Source: Eutypella sp. D-1
Taxonomy: Eukaryota > Ascomycota > Sordariomycetes > Xylariales > Diatrypaceae
DNA length: 64,000 bases
Assembly: GCA_023313575.1 (NCBI GenBank)
Contig: JAJTTP010000017.1
Location: 186,001 to 250,000, forward strand
Direction: 5' to 3'
Shown: in pieces, positions 35,793 to 47,322 of the stretch
Layout of the letters: every line of letters starts with the position of its first letter
How positions within the stretch are numbered: the first letter of the stretch is position 1
The notes under the pieces: generated by a model
What the model was told of the DNA's origin: nothing
Databases searched by the model: none
The model's input: only the letters and a program-made list of their open reading frames with translations
Program-made: the position numbers and the translations under genes

Positions 35793-38018
35793 TAGACTCC
35801 AACTCCCATAGATCGATTGTCTCGCATTTGCGGCAGCATTCTTGCGCATAGACTAGGGCTGGGCTGGATTGCATTTACGGGGCTTCTAAAATGTTTCTAA
35901 AAGTTTCTGGTTTTCTTTTAGTCATCGTGATACCTCTTCTTTCACATAGAGCTAACCCTCCCACGACACATTGGCCTCTCCATGGGCGGCCATTTTCCAG
36001 CAATCTATGTTTTCACTTCCAAACCTGTTTATACATTTCCTATATGCTTTCCACAGCATCGTCATATTAGTCGGTTGGCTCGTCGGGATAGTTGTACCAG
36101 GCTGGTCATACTGCATGCCCACATTGCGCGTACATTACTCAGTCTTCCATATCAAAACGAAGAAGGAAAGGATCAACGAGTTCATGTGGTACGTACGACG
36201 CACAAGAGTTGACCAGGTCGAGAATGACGACGATGATATCATGAATCGGGCACGTTGGGACTGTGCTGGTTCAATAAGGGGGATATACCCTTTCATCGGT
36301 GGAGGAGCGCCGACGGGAGAGGGCGTATCATTGCATTTCTTGATTTTACGCAAGACTCGCTTGTTCGTCGCGTTGGGTTCGCCGCTGGCCGCCTCTTTTC
36401 GTGGTAATGAAATTCTTTTTTTTTTTCGGTGGAAAACCGGAGGTCCTCCTTTCCTTCCCACGGGTATGAGCACAGGCGTGAAGGACGACAGGGCGGATGG
36501 ATGGAAGGATGGTCATGTCTCCTCGATAAGCACTCTCGCCCGCTAACTAACCCCCCCAGTTATGGACTGTCTCGCTATCGAGATGGATCCTTACACACTA
36601 TCTCGTTACACGATCGGAGGCGGTCGTACTTCCCGTACGCACACATGGACCTGTTCGGGGCGAGTCTATGCGTACCTTCTTCTCTTCGGGAGCGGCGGGT
36701 GAGATGCAGGGAAAGGACATAGATAGAAAAGGACCGGGGGGGGGGGAGGGAAAGCCGACGTGAACAAAAGGTTTTCGGCTCGGCCTTTTTGTTGTTGTTG
36801 TACACGTTCATAATCTTCCCTAGGCAGAGACCGGTAGCCCGGCCAGTGGCGACCCTGACGAAATCTAACAATTCTTCTAAAAAAAACCCCCCCAAGGCCT
36901 CTTATCATCGCATAGTGCTCATTAGAGTGTTAATCTTGACAGGTTGTCCGTATCAATGGGTGTCTTGGGACTAGACTAAGCCCTCCCCCAAGCCTGTTTG
37001 TGTACTATGCCTAACTTACTTCTTGAGCCTCTTGGAAGGGGGGGAGGCGGGTGGGTTTGGGGGGGGGGGGGGGGGTTCTCAGTCCGGAATCCTCTATATT
37101 TAAATAGCCTCCTCCCCTGAAGTAGATCGGCACACGTAGTTGAAAGTCATGATGACTGAACGCTTAGGGCGGTTCATAAGTGAGTCTTGTGTTCTTCATT
37201 GTCTTCTCTTATGTAACCGCACGTCACCTACCTGGCCCCTAAGCAAGATGCATGACATGGTTCAGGGAGGGAGGAGGTAAGGCAAAAAAACAAACTAGGT
37301 CATTGTGGTGTTACCTGAACCCACCCACCTACCATATTTTTGTCCTCTCTCATGTCTCCCTGAACTCTGAGCGGTGCCTGGGGGTTAGGTCAAGGAGGAA
37401 AACATATCACTAAGTTTCACCAAGTTAGGTTAGGTCATGTCTTTTTTTTTTTTTTTGTATCTTTTGGAAAAATCATGTTCAATTACTCCGTATGCAAAGG
37501 CGGATAACAAGCATCATCATGACTACAAAAAGCAAACAAATAAACAAACAGACAAGACAGGTAACGACAATCAATATCATCGTCTTTCTTAGCGGGTTAT
37601 CCCCTTCCCACGACCTGCCTGCCTTCCATTCATTCATCCTGCCCACACTGGCTTCGATTCGATCCGCTTGGTTCTTGTCAACCGCCCATGTTAGACCCGA
37701 GCAATAAAAACGCCTTCTTTTTCTTATTCTTGCAATATTATGACGAAGGTACGAGAGACTGTCCCAAAGCAAGCCCTGCTAGCGATCCAAGGCATGAAGC
37801 TTTCCTGAACCGTCTCGCTATACGGCCGCCCACTGATGTCAATGTAAAAGAATACATATATGGCGAACCAAGGGCGAGGGGATAGCTGGATACTGCTCTC
37901 CCAATATGTACACGTATAGACGTCGGGGAAAAAGGGGCTAAAGACTATAAACATGTTTCTTCATCATAATGGGCCTCCCTTGGCTTATCGGCTGAGCCCG
38001 TCTGAGTCCTCCAAGTTA
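35793..38018. other. Convergent intergenic region
   Basis: This 2.2 kb region lies between the 3' ends of the eIF4G and pol alpha genes. It contains a 17-G run at 37059-37075, a T-run at 37442-37456 and other homopolymers that are prone to sequencing error. An open frame at 35971-36546 has one hydrophobic segment but begins without ATG and has no family features, so I do not call a gene. Confidence 0.5.
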
Positions 38019-41000
38019 CTAGATGGTGACAGCGGACCCGAGCTTGCTAAAGAGGTTGTCCATGGCGACCCACTGGCGACCGCACTTGTCGAGGTGTTTG
38101 TCGACGACGCCCTTGACGGTAGCGAAGCGGACGCGGTTGTGCTCGGCAAGCGCGAGCACCTGGTCCTTATCGTGCGTGCCGCTGCTGCTGCTGCCGCCTC
38201 CGCTGTTGTTGTTGGCCTTGTCGCGGGCCCTCTCGACGTCCCACAGCGACGCCAGGTACAGGAGCTGGTTGTAGACGTCGCGCTCGCCGTACTCGTAGCG
38301 CATGCGGCCGAGGCAGCCCGTCGCGAGGCCCTTGGGTCCCAGGCACTTGGTGCCGTAGACCGACATCTGGCGCGTCCGTACCGCGCACTGCGGGTCGTCG
38401 CACACCAGCCAGCCCTCGTAGTACCGCGCCGTGACCGCGCGCACCGCGTGCTCGACCTGCGCCACGACGCTGAGCGTCGAGAGCGTTGCGGAGCAGGTGC
38501 TGCAGGCCACGCCCTGGGGTGTTGCCGTCATCATGCCCTTCTTCTTGTTGTCCGCGCTGTCCTCTGTGCTGCTGTCGCCTTCTGACGACGCGGGAGCCAG
38601 GAGGCCCTCGAAGGGCGCACTCGTCTTGCACTTCCGGCAGCGCAGAGATAGACGCGCGCAGTCGCGGAAGCGAATCTCGTCGGGAATCTGTGACTCTAAG
38701 GGGTGGATCTCGAGGTCATTGGAGCCTGACTGGTTGTGCGTGCTGTGGTTGGCGTAGCGGCGCACGTCGAGGCCGAGCTGCTCGGCCAGCTGCGCCGTCG
38801 ATGTGCCGGTAATGTTGGCACATAGACGCTCGACAGGCGGGAAGATCTGCTTGCCGATGTACCACTCCACGTCGGGCTTGAGGTCCAAGTCCGCCTTCAT
38901 CACGTCTTGCGGCGTGTAGGCGCGCTTGGCCACGGGCTCCGATGTGGTTTTGCTGTCGCCCGTAATTATGTAAGAGATGACGTCTCCACGGCGAACATTC
39001 TTGCCGCGAGCCATCTCCCGAAGCGCAACTTGAACCTGAGGCATTGTGTCCGCGTTGGGATACTCCTTTGGCGCCTTACCCAGCTGCGTGTAGATGATAT
39101 ACTTCGGGGCTGGAATGGTATGCTCGCGCATCTTGCCCGAGATCTCTCGCAGATACTCGTGGATTCGTTGAACAGACACCTCAGTCTCATTACCCGAGAG
39201 AATTTCATTCAGGATGCGGGTTGAAATCTCTTTGGAGAGACCACAGTACTCTCGACGTTTCATGTCTAGACCCTTGACTTCCATCTTCTCAACGTACTTA
39301 CCGCCAGGCACCTCTACGAGGCTGACGGCTGCGTACTTCTTCTTGGCCTGCAGTAGAATACGTCGGAATATGTTGTCGATATCGATCTCCAGTAGGCGGT
39401 AGCGTTCGTTGACAGCTTTCTTGAACTCACCGCCGACCTTGAGAGCGTCAGCTACCGAGTCGACGTTGGCATTGATCATGACTGAATCCGTGTCTCCGTA
39501 GATGACTTGCAAAGCCTTCGACTCGGCGAGCTCCTTGGTACTCCGGAGAATTTCACGACCCTTGTAGGTTGTGAGCACAGCAAGAGGCCTAGCGTAGAAT
39601 CGAGACTTGGTGTATCCGAGACAGCCATACATGGAGTTGGCTGTCAGTTTCAACGCGAGTTGCTTGATATCCCAGGTCGCGAGCTCCTCGGGCGTCGCGT
39701 TCTTATCCTTCATGAGAGATTTAACTTGCCGTCGTCGGCTCACAAGTGTGGCGATAAGCCTTGGAAGGATACCCTGGTCTTGTTCTGTTGGAACCTCCGG
39801 CACTGCCTCTTCATCCTCAGACTGCGAGAAAACGAAGTTAGAAGAGATTCACGATAAGCCTTGAGAAGCAAACTTACCAAGGAATTTCTGTCCACAGTTG
39901 TAAAGCAGATGTTGTACTCCTGAATGATGGAGGGGTATAGGGAGTTGAAATCCATGACAAGTACGAACTTGTCATATAAACCCTTCTCCGGCTCGAAGAC
40001 CAGACCTCCCTTATACTTATCCTTCTTCTTGGAATCTGCCGCATCTTCCTCAGCCTCGTCTTCGGGCTTGGGCCGTCCTTTGAAGGCTTGCTTGTCTGGG
40101 CATATGTATTTGTTGCGGTGGAACTCATGTAGAAGAATGTATTCGTTCCGTTCCGCTCGGGTACCAGTCAGTGTGCGGGCCCACGAGTTTCCTGCCAGGT
40201 TCGTTAAGACCTTGGTGAGGGGTAGCATCTGAGTTCTCAGAGCAAGCGCAGCTATGAAGTAGGTATCCGCTTCGGCATGGGTGATGTAATCCATAAATCC
40301 GCTCTTCTCTGCGGCCCATGTCTTCAAGGCTGCATCGTTGTCGACATCTCTTCGCCGTACGTCCCCACCGAGGTACATGCTGCACATCTCTGTCAAACTC
40401 CACGATTGACACTTGAGCATGACGGATTTTCCGGCATCGTTAGCTAGGTCGCATAACAGACGACCAGAAATCAGTTGGCGTTCTGCAAAGACATTTCCGC
40501 CAACCTTGCCGATCGACGACGGCCATTGCGCCCGTCGTAGTCGACCTAGGCGAGACCACTGAGGAGTCTTTTTCTCATGAAGCCGGTTCAAAAGAATGCT
40601 GTAGTCCACACCTTCTAGTTGGTGTCCGAGCAAGACATCAGGATCAGACACATCGACCTGTGCCAGGAAGAATGATAAAAGTTCTGACTCCTGTTTGAAT
40701 AGCTTGATCAAACCCTTCTTCCTACTGGCAACAAGAGTTTCAAACCCTATAGGGAAGGCGTTACCGTTCGGCCTCACGACAGTGAAGGTCCGGGAGGGAA
40801 GTTTATCGGCGGGTGTTGTGTCACTGAGCAGGACCTTCTCGTATATCCGTGCACTGATAGCAAGTATTTCCTGCTTGTTGGTTTTGGCATTGAAAGTCGT
40901 TCGCAAGGCAACACTCATGAGCGTGAGAGGTGGTGCGTCTAGGTTGTCGGATTCACTCAGGGATGAAATCATGTTCGGATGGTCCACGAGAACCTCAAGT

Positions 41001-42768
41001 TTGGCGTGCGAAGCATTCTTAAGGGTGTCAAAGTCGGCATCCTTAATCTTCAGCCAACACGGGCCCATGATGTTCTTCCAGAGGACAAACTGCTCGAATA
41101 ATGCAGTGTTCGTGCCGAAAACGCGCGAGAAAGTCTCACCCTTCGTTTCTGGAGCTAACACAGGTTCTTCGGGTTGTTAGTAAATGATAGATAGAAACAC
41201 GGAAAACGGTTTAGTCTTAGACTTACTTGTGTACGGGTATAATAACTTCAAGTACTGTCCTTCCTTGGGAATATCAGGCAGTTCGAATGCGTATTTCCGA
41301 GTACACGCCTTGATCTTGTGCATATCGACTTTCATTCGTGTCATAATCTCGTCAACTTCTGAGTAGACGTCCATCATGCCAACTTCCTCACTCGTGTCCC
41401 GGCCGTCTTTCTGACGATACTGGCGGGGAAGAAAGTATAATTTCCTGTAAATATTGTCCACTTTGACGAAACAGCTGACATATGTGCCAGTCTTCTTGTT
41501 CAACACCTTGCCGAACAGGCATAACGAGCCGTTGACCTCGGTGTAATCCGTCCAGAACATGTTGAGGCTACCATCTTCTTCGATGGCATTCTTGTAGTCG
41601 ATCTTGCCGACGCTGCGAACTTCGGGTTGCGAGGTGCCGACATCGTTCAATTGGTCTGTGAGTTGGTTCCATGACGAAGAGTCGACGGCCGGCTCGGGAG
41701 CCTTCGTAGGCGACGAGCTGGCGGGGGACGGGTAAGGGTCTGGCTTGGCCAATTTCTTGATAGGTCGAGAGGCGGACATGTTAACGCTAGCGGTGTTAAT
41801 AGCACCAGCATAGGCGACCTCCATCATATCTTCGTCGTCATCCTCGGTGGGCTCGATTTTGACTTGCGCCTTACGAGCTGCTACCTTCGTTAAGGGAGAC
41901 GAGGGCATGGGGGCCGGGTCGCTCATATCGACGTCAGCAGCTGGTGGCGGCAACGGCAAGTCGTCGTCCATGGCAGGAATATCGCCATCGTCGTCGATTA
42001 CGTTGTCCTCCCCTTGTGGGGTTGGCGGCAACGCTTCCTCGCTCAGTCTCGGCTTCTTGGCCGTTGGGAGGCGGGCTTCGCGGACAGGCGAGAGCGCACG
42101 GTGTCTGCGTCGTTCTGGAGATCTATTTCGCTTGGAAGGGCGTGGTACCGGAGCCGGGATGTTATTATCGACCTCGCCTAGCAAGTCTGCTAGGAACCTG
42201 TCGTCTTCCTCCGTTTTAACAACCTAAAGGAACAAAATATTAGACCTCTCGTCGCTCGGGAGCTGCAACGGATCTGTCATTGATGGTTCTATATACCTTA
42301 GGCTTCGGTTGAGGAGCGGTACGGCCTTTCATGAAGTACTCGCTAATATCACGATCATTGGCGTCTTTCTTCGCCTTATCTTCTTCTCGCTTCTTCTTAT
42401 CTAAGTAGGGGGGTAAGTCTATGTCGCTGTCAAGAGATTGTATGTTACGATTATAATATCATACCTGACTTGCCGCGATCCTTTCCACGAAGAAGCATCT
42501 CGTCCTCTTCACTCTCAGAATCGCCATAGTTGTGGACCCGGTCCCATTCTTCACGGCCGTCGTCGGCATAACCTTCGCCGTTGTCGTCGACAACAAAGTC
42601 ATCCTGATTCAGACGTTCGCGGACAATTTTCTTGTACTGGTTCTCGTCTACTTCCTCATACAGGTCCTGATCCTGGGCGACTTGATAGGTGTCGAAGGCC
42701 TTCTTGCCAGATGCCCGCAAAGCCTTAAGCTCAGCGAGCCTCTCGCGCTTGCTCATAGACTTGGACAT
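38019..42768 (-). CDS. POL1: DNA polymerase alpha catalytic subunit
   Basis: Five exons: complement(join(38019..39821,39878..41166,41227..42223,42297..42418,42465..42768)), 1504 residues, all phases consistent. This family-B polymerase extends the RNA-DNA primers made with primase at replication origins and Okazaki starts. The N-terminus (KRERLAELKALRASGKK) and FLADLLGEVD are typical pol alpha leader motifs. The exonuclease-like domain carries GETFSRVFGTNT. Polymerase motifs are A DFNSLYPSII at about 880-889, B KLTANSMYGCLGY at 962-974 and C YGDTDS at 1012-1017. Two C-terminal Cys clusters (CRKCKTSAPF...CSTC; CDDPQCAVRTRQMSVYGTKC) are the zinc and B-subunit binding modules. Intron 1 is only 46 bp; I chose acceptor ...CATAG because it alone keeps DLPPYLDKKKRE in frame. 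It is divergent from the PPR gene. Confidence 0.94.
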
Positions 42769-43578
42769 TGTGCTGACCTCGAAAGAGCCGATGATTGGAG
42801 GTGGGAGGGGCGGTGGATAGTGATGTGGAAAACTGTCACACACCAAGGGGGAACTATCTCATGTTTCAATATTCAAGATAACTACCTAAGTAGGAGGATT
42901 GGAAGGCAGTGTCACGATATGCCAACATGGAAAGTCAATAATGTCAATTGGTGGGAGGGGGGATGAATGGATAAAAATCGTAGGAGAGAGAAATCAAAAC
43001 CAAAATACAAGAGTCCAGCTTTACTCCCGTGGTGCTTCGTATAGTTATGGATGGGTCTGTTGTAAGTGTTTGTAATAAGTGGTTGCAAGTGGCAGGTTGG
43101 CACGTCCCCTTACTCTGGTAAGTGGATTCAATATAATTCTTAAGTGGGATACATAGGTAAGACGCGTTAGTGGAGATCATTAACGCGTTAACAGGCATAA
43201 GGTCGCGTTGCTGACCTCTAACCTGATTTGTAGAAGCTTAATTGGAAATAGGAAAATTCTAAGTGGGGTTCATCGGTCTTTATAAATGCCGATATCATAA
43301 GGTACATATCTAGAGTAGATACATACATGTATGTAAGTACCCCTACTAGGTACTTACGTGGGGGGTAGGTAAGGGGCTAGGGGGTACCTAGGTATTTTGT
43401 AAAACTCTACCCAGAGAGAGAGACTGCAGATAACGATAAGTTGATAAGTCGCAAAATACAATATCGAATTTGACATATGACGATATGCTCTTCCCCAAAT
43501 AATGTTTACTTCCTCAGAAGCTTGTCTATCTAGCAGTCTTCTCAATTTTCCCGTTAATCGGCTTGACTACTTACTATC
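42769..43578. promoter_or_regulatory. Shared divergent promoter, POL1 / PPR genes
   Basis: This 810 bp region separates the start of POL1 (-) from the PPR gene (+). ACGCGT, the MBF/MluI cell-cycle box, does not appear intact next to the POL1 start. The sequence GACGCGTTAG occurs at about 43161 and AACGCGTTAA at about 43183. These resemble MCB cores and lie about 400 bp upstream of POL1, so G1/S control is possible but only suggested. Confidence 0.4.
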
Positions 43579-45804
43579 ATGTTTGCCTGTAGAACATGCT
43601 GTAGGAGAGCTTTAAGCACACTATTCGAACATGCTCTTCCACAACAAGCAGCAGCATATCGCCCGATATGGCGGCCGAGAGTCGCGGTAGTAGAGCCACA
43701 GTCCCTAATAAAAGCGAGAGGTTTCGCGACGGCGGCCGCAAGGATTGCCCCGCGGAATCCAGACTTCAATGCGCAGTTCCAGGACGATTTTGAGGACTAC
43801 GACGATTTCGAAGATCCCGACGATGTCGAAGAGGATGGGTCACGGAAGCCTTCACTGGCGCTGGGGCGGCCAGCAGATATCAGGCAAGCTAAAAAAGCAC
43901 TGCAAGATATGCATGATCCCTTCCATGTCGCAAAGTATATCGAAAGGATTCTCGCAAAGGACCGTTTCGAGGAGGCCCTTCTCACGACGAGATTGGCTAG
44001 CAAGGATATGACGGTCGTAGTAAGCTGGAATGCGTTAATCGACTACCAGTTGCGGCACGATAGGTTGCGCGGGGCCCTGAAGCTGTACAATGAGATGAAG
44101 AAGCGCACCCAGCTCCCCAATGCCCAGACATATACCATTATATTCAGGGGCTGCGCCCAATCATCGCATCCCCAGCAGGCCGTGTCCGAGGCGATTAAGT
44201 TATATATGTCCATGATGAACCTGGAACGTCTGAGCCCCAACACCATCCACTTGAACGCCGTCGTAAAGGTTTGCGCCAAGGCCAACGATCTAGACTGCAT
44301 GTTCAGCGTCCTCGAGACCGCCAACAATAGCATCCGCGCCCCAAATAACCTCACCTACACCACGATTCTTAACGCTCTGCGGGCGCAGATCGACAGGCCC
44401 CAATCCCGGAACCTGCTCGATAACGAGATCAAGACGGACATAGAAAAGACGGTGGCCCGCGCGAAGTCCATATGGGAGGAGGTCATTTCCCGCTGGAAGC
44501 TTGGGCAAGTCATCCTCGACGAAGAGCTGGTGTGTGCGATGGGTCGGATTCTCTTGTTACAGAGACATGAGAATGTAGACTGCATCCTCGACCTAATCGA
44601 GCAGACCATGGCAATCTCCAAAGCGGGCCGGAAAGAGCCAAACAAGCTGGCCCGCTACAAATTGAGGAAGTTCATCAACCCCCCCACGGACGGACCGGCG
44701 GTGGAACCGGACCCGAACATAGTCCCGAAGACCTCGGCTCCGGGCGCGCCCTCGGGATCCTACGCCCGGCCGGGAAACAACTCCCTGTCGCTGATCCTGC
44801 AGTCGCTGGAGCGGACGGGGAGGACGCGGCAGGGGATCCGGTACTGGGGGATCTTCAACAAGAACTACGGGGTGGTGCCGGACGGGGAGAACTGGTACCG
44901 GCTGGCGCGGGTATTCATGCGGGGCAAGAACAGCGCGGATGCCGTGGGCTACCTGGTCAACATGCCGCGGGAGCTGGCGGCGCCGCAGCATTTCCGCGTG
45001 GCGATGCGTACGTGCCTGCGCGACCGGATTAACCCGGCGGCCTTCGGCCACGCCACCCGCATCCTCGAGATCATGGACGCCGACCTCGCGCAGCCGGACC
45101 TCCAGTCCATGCGCACGTACCTGCGCGTCGCGTACGCCTGCAAGCGCACCTTCGAGGCGCAGTCGGAGGCCGGCGAATTTGAGCAGGCGCGCCGCGCCTT
45201 TGCCAGTCAGCTGCAGGAGGCTCTCGACCACCTCGCCCCGCTGTACCGCGCGGCGGCGCAGAATGCCGAGGTCGACAAGCTGGTGCTTCCCGGCGCGGAG
45301 GGCGACGAGCACCCGCGGATGTGGGCGCGGCTGGCGCACCAGCGGCTGGAACTCGCGGCGCTCGCGCGCAAGATGATCGCCGCCGCCGACCGACTCATCC
45401 AGGGAGATCTGGTCGCGCGGGAGGCGGCCGAACCGATGAAGAAGATGCGCAACACCCTCAACCGCTTCGTCGTGGCCTATTACGAACGGCGGAATAAGTT
45501 GGGCCCGGAGGCCGCTGCCCAGAAGCAGCGCCACACCCAGGGCGACGACGAAGTCGACGACAGAGAGCTGAAAGCCGACGAGTACGATGAGGAAGGGGAG
45601 CGGGAGCGATCGGACTACTTCTTAGAAACGGGGAAGATGAGAAAAGTACCTGCCGGACCTAAATGGGGCAAAAAGAAACCTACTCGCCCTAAGATAGACA
45701 GTGGGAGAACGCTTTCGTCTGTGGACGAATTGCTGCTAGACAAGCGACGCAAGGATAAGAAGGATAAGAAGGCTAAAAAGCCTAAAAAGTTTAAGAAGGC
45801 ATAG
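43579..45804 (+). CDS. Mitochondrial pentatricopeptide-repeat protein
   Basis: This is a single-exon gene for 741 residues. The N-terminus is rich in Arg/Ala/Ser without acidic residues (MFACRTCCRRALSTLFEH...ARGFATAAAR), a classic mitochondrial presequence. An acidic linker follows, then PPR-like helical pairs: VVSWNALIDYQLRHDRLRGA, LPNAQTYTIIFRGCA, SPNTIHLNAVVKVCAKAND and APNNLTYTTILNALR. More helical repeats appear at about 390-560. The C-terminus is strongly basic (KKDKKAKKPKKFKKA). PPR proteins bind organelle RNA for splicing, stability or translation. The architecture recalls yeast Ccm1/Dmr1-type factors, but I cannot assign orthology. GC3 rises sharply in the second half, probably composition drift. 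The ATG at 43579 starts the presequence directly. Confidence 0.85.
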   Translation: MFACRTCCRRALSTLFEHALPQQAAAYRPIWRPRVAVVEPQSLIKARGFATAAARIAPRNPDFNAQFQDDFEDYDDFEDPDDVEEDGSRKPSLALGRPADIRQAKKALQDMHDPFHVAKYIERILAKDRFEEALLTTRLASKDMTVVVSWNALIDYQLRHDRLRGALKLYNEMKKRTQLPNAQTYTIIFRGCAQSSHPQQAVSEAIKLYMSMMNLERLSPNTIHLNAVVKVCAKANDLDCMFSVLETANNSIRAPNNLTYTTILNALRAQIDRPQSRNLLDNEIKTDIEKTVARAKSIWEEVISRWKLGQVILDEELVCAMGRILLLQRHENVDCILDLIEQTMAISKAGRKEPNKLARYKLRKFINPPTDGPAVEPDPNIVPKTSAPGAPSGSYARPGNNSLSLILQSLERTGRTRQGIRYWGIFNKNYGVVPDGENWYRLARVFMRGKNSADAVGYLVNMPRELAAPQHFRVAMRTCLRDRINPAAFGHATRILEIMDADLAQPDLQSMRTYLRVAYACKRTFEAQSEAGEFEQARRAFASQLQEALDHLAPLYRAAAQNAEVDKLVLPGAEGDEHPRMWARLAHQRLELAALARKMIAAADRLIQGDLVAREAAEPMKKMRNTLNRFVVAYYERRNKLGPEAAAQKQRHTQGDDEVDDRELKADEYDEEGERERSDYFLETGKMRKVPAGPKWGKKKPTRPKIDSGRTLSSVDELLLDKRRKDKKDKKAKKPKKFKKA

Positions 45805-46616
45805 CTATAGCGAGCATGTCAAATGTACGGTTTACCATAAGAGAGTATGTGGCCACGTTTGTATAATACACGTAGACATGACGCTTCGGAAATAACCCCA
45901 TGTAACTACAACAGGGCAAAAACATACAGTGGATAGATATAGGCCCTCCAATCCTATGGCTTATACCTAGCTCCTCCTTGATAAGAAGCCATAGTACCTC
46001 TAAGCAAGCCTTGTAAAAAGCTTAAAGATGAAGTGCTCTTCAGAACCTTTAAAATCCATCTAGACCTGGACACGTTCAACGTTACCTGTCTTCCAGCCCA
46101 AGAGAATGGCGTTGAAAAGGGGGCACGTCGCAACCAGAGGTGCCTCGCCAATTGATACCAACTGCCAGAACCCCACCATACTGCCGGACGGCCAGAAGCA
46201 GCAGAGCCCCGCCAATAACTACATCCTAGCAAGCCTATGTAGGTACCTAGGTAGGTACTTAGGTAGGTACCCACCTATAACGATGCACTATCAGAAGCTC
46301 CTGGTCAATGAAATCATCCCAACCGGGGCCGTAACTTGAATAACGCCTGGCAGATTGAAGCATCTTAAGCTCTTGACTCTCAACCTACTTAACTTCAATC
46401 AGGCCTTTTCTACCAGCCAGTCTTCAGCTAGCTTCCTTTCATCCCGATATATAACTCCTACCCACCTAGGTCCGTAAAATCCAACCGTAAAATCCAACCG
46501 AATTTTTCGAATCTCGAATTGTATACATAGATCGAGCCCGAGACCCCCGTCCCCGCCCCCCGCAGCGCACACGCACGTACAACGAGGCGATACTAGAGAA
46601 GGAGGGAAAGAAAACC
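45805..46616. other. Intergenic region, PPR to DUF1770
   Basis: This 812 bp stretch contains tandem GTAGGTACCTAG-type motifs at about 46239-46270 and a duplicated CCGTAAAATCCAAC near 46473-46499. The last ~150 bp should contain the DUF1770 gene promoter. A minus-strand open frame at about 45954-46274 has no conserved features, and I do not call it. Confidence 0.45.
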
Positions 46617-47322
46617 ATGGCCGAGCTCGCGTCCACGATCCAGGCGGCGCACATCAAGCGCGACCCATCACCGCTCCACGACGCGAACCCGTCAACAGCG
46701 GCATCGGAGCGGGAGCCCGTATCGCTGCGCTCCGTGGGCGGAGGTTCCGACGACGACATCCCCGTCAGCGTATTAAAGCCGACCCCGCGGCACGCGCGAG
46801 GCGGGAAGCATGGGCGGGGTGGTGTGGATCTACCGCCGCACTTCCCGCCGATGCCCGACCTCCGCTTCGAGCAGAGCTACCTGCATAGCATCTCCGGCGC
46901 CGAGTCCTGGTGGCGGATCGCGTGGATCACGGTGCGGGATCAGGTAAGATATATATATATATATATATAACCAGCATAGACCCCTCCCCCTCTCCAACAG
47001 CAAAGGATAGCTGAAAATGGGGGGTGGGGGGTTTCTCTTTTTTTTTTGGTGTGTTTTGGCTGACGAAGTCGTCCCGAACCCCCTTGGCTCGAACCGACGA
47101 CGGAAACAGATGATGATGCCCCTCGCCCAGGGCGTGCTCTACAATCTCGCGATCTGCAGCTGGCAGCACTGGAACCGGAACGCGCGCGTGCACGGCAGCG
47201 GCGTCGGCGCCCGCCTGCGCCGCTGGTGGTACGGCGTCAACGGCTGGGCTCTGCCTCCCGTCTCCGAATCTTCTTCTTCTTCTCGCAAGGTAACCAGCAA
47301 GGTCTCGCGCCCTTGGAGGTAG
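46617..47322 (+). CDS. DUF1770 family protein
   Basis: Model join(46617..46943,47110..47322), 179 residues. Exon 1 ends with the block MPDLRFEQSYL...WWRIAWITVRDQ; exon 2 continues MMMPLAQGVLYNLAICSWQHWNRNARVHG...LRRWWYGVNGW. This is the conserved core of the fungal DUF1770 family, whose function is unknown. The intron (46944..47109) has donor GTAAGA, acceptor ACAG and an AT dinucleotide tract at 46949-46969. The conserved core contains a short amphipathic or hydrophobic stretch but no clear TM segment. The 3' end is uncertain: GTAACC right after SSSSSRK could be another donor, and the region downstream to ~47585 is open in another frame, so the true C-terminus may differ. Confidence 0.7.

Noticed and set aside
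35971..36546. 191-codon frame downstream of eIF4G with a hydrophobic segment
   Set aside because: Starts without ATG, spans homopolymers, has no family features and lies where the 3'UTR is expected.
38167..38631. Long minus-strand frame overlapping the POL1 C-terminus in another frame
   Set aside because: Low-complexity Arg/Gly/Gln shadow of a GC-rich coding exon.
45954..46274. Minus-strand 106-codon frame between the PPR and DUF1770 genes
   Set aside because: No conserved motifs, and it overlaps tandem TAGGTAC repeats; likely chance.
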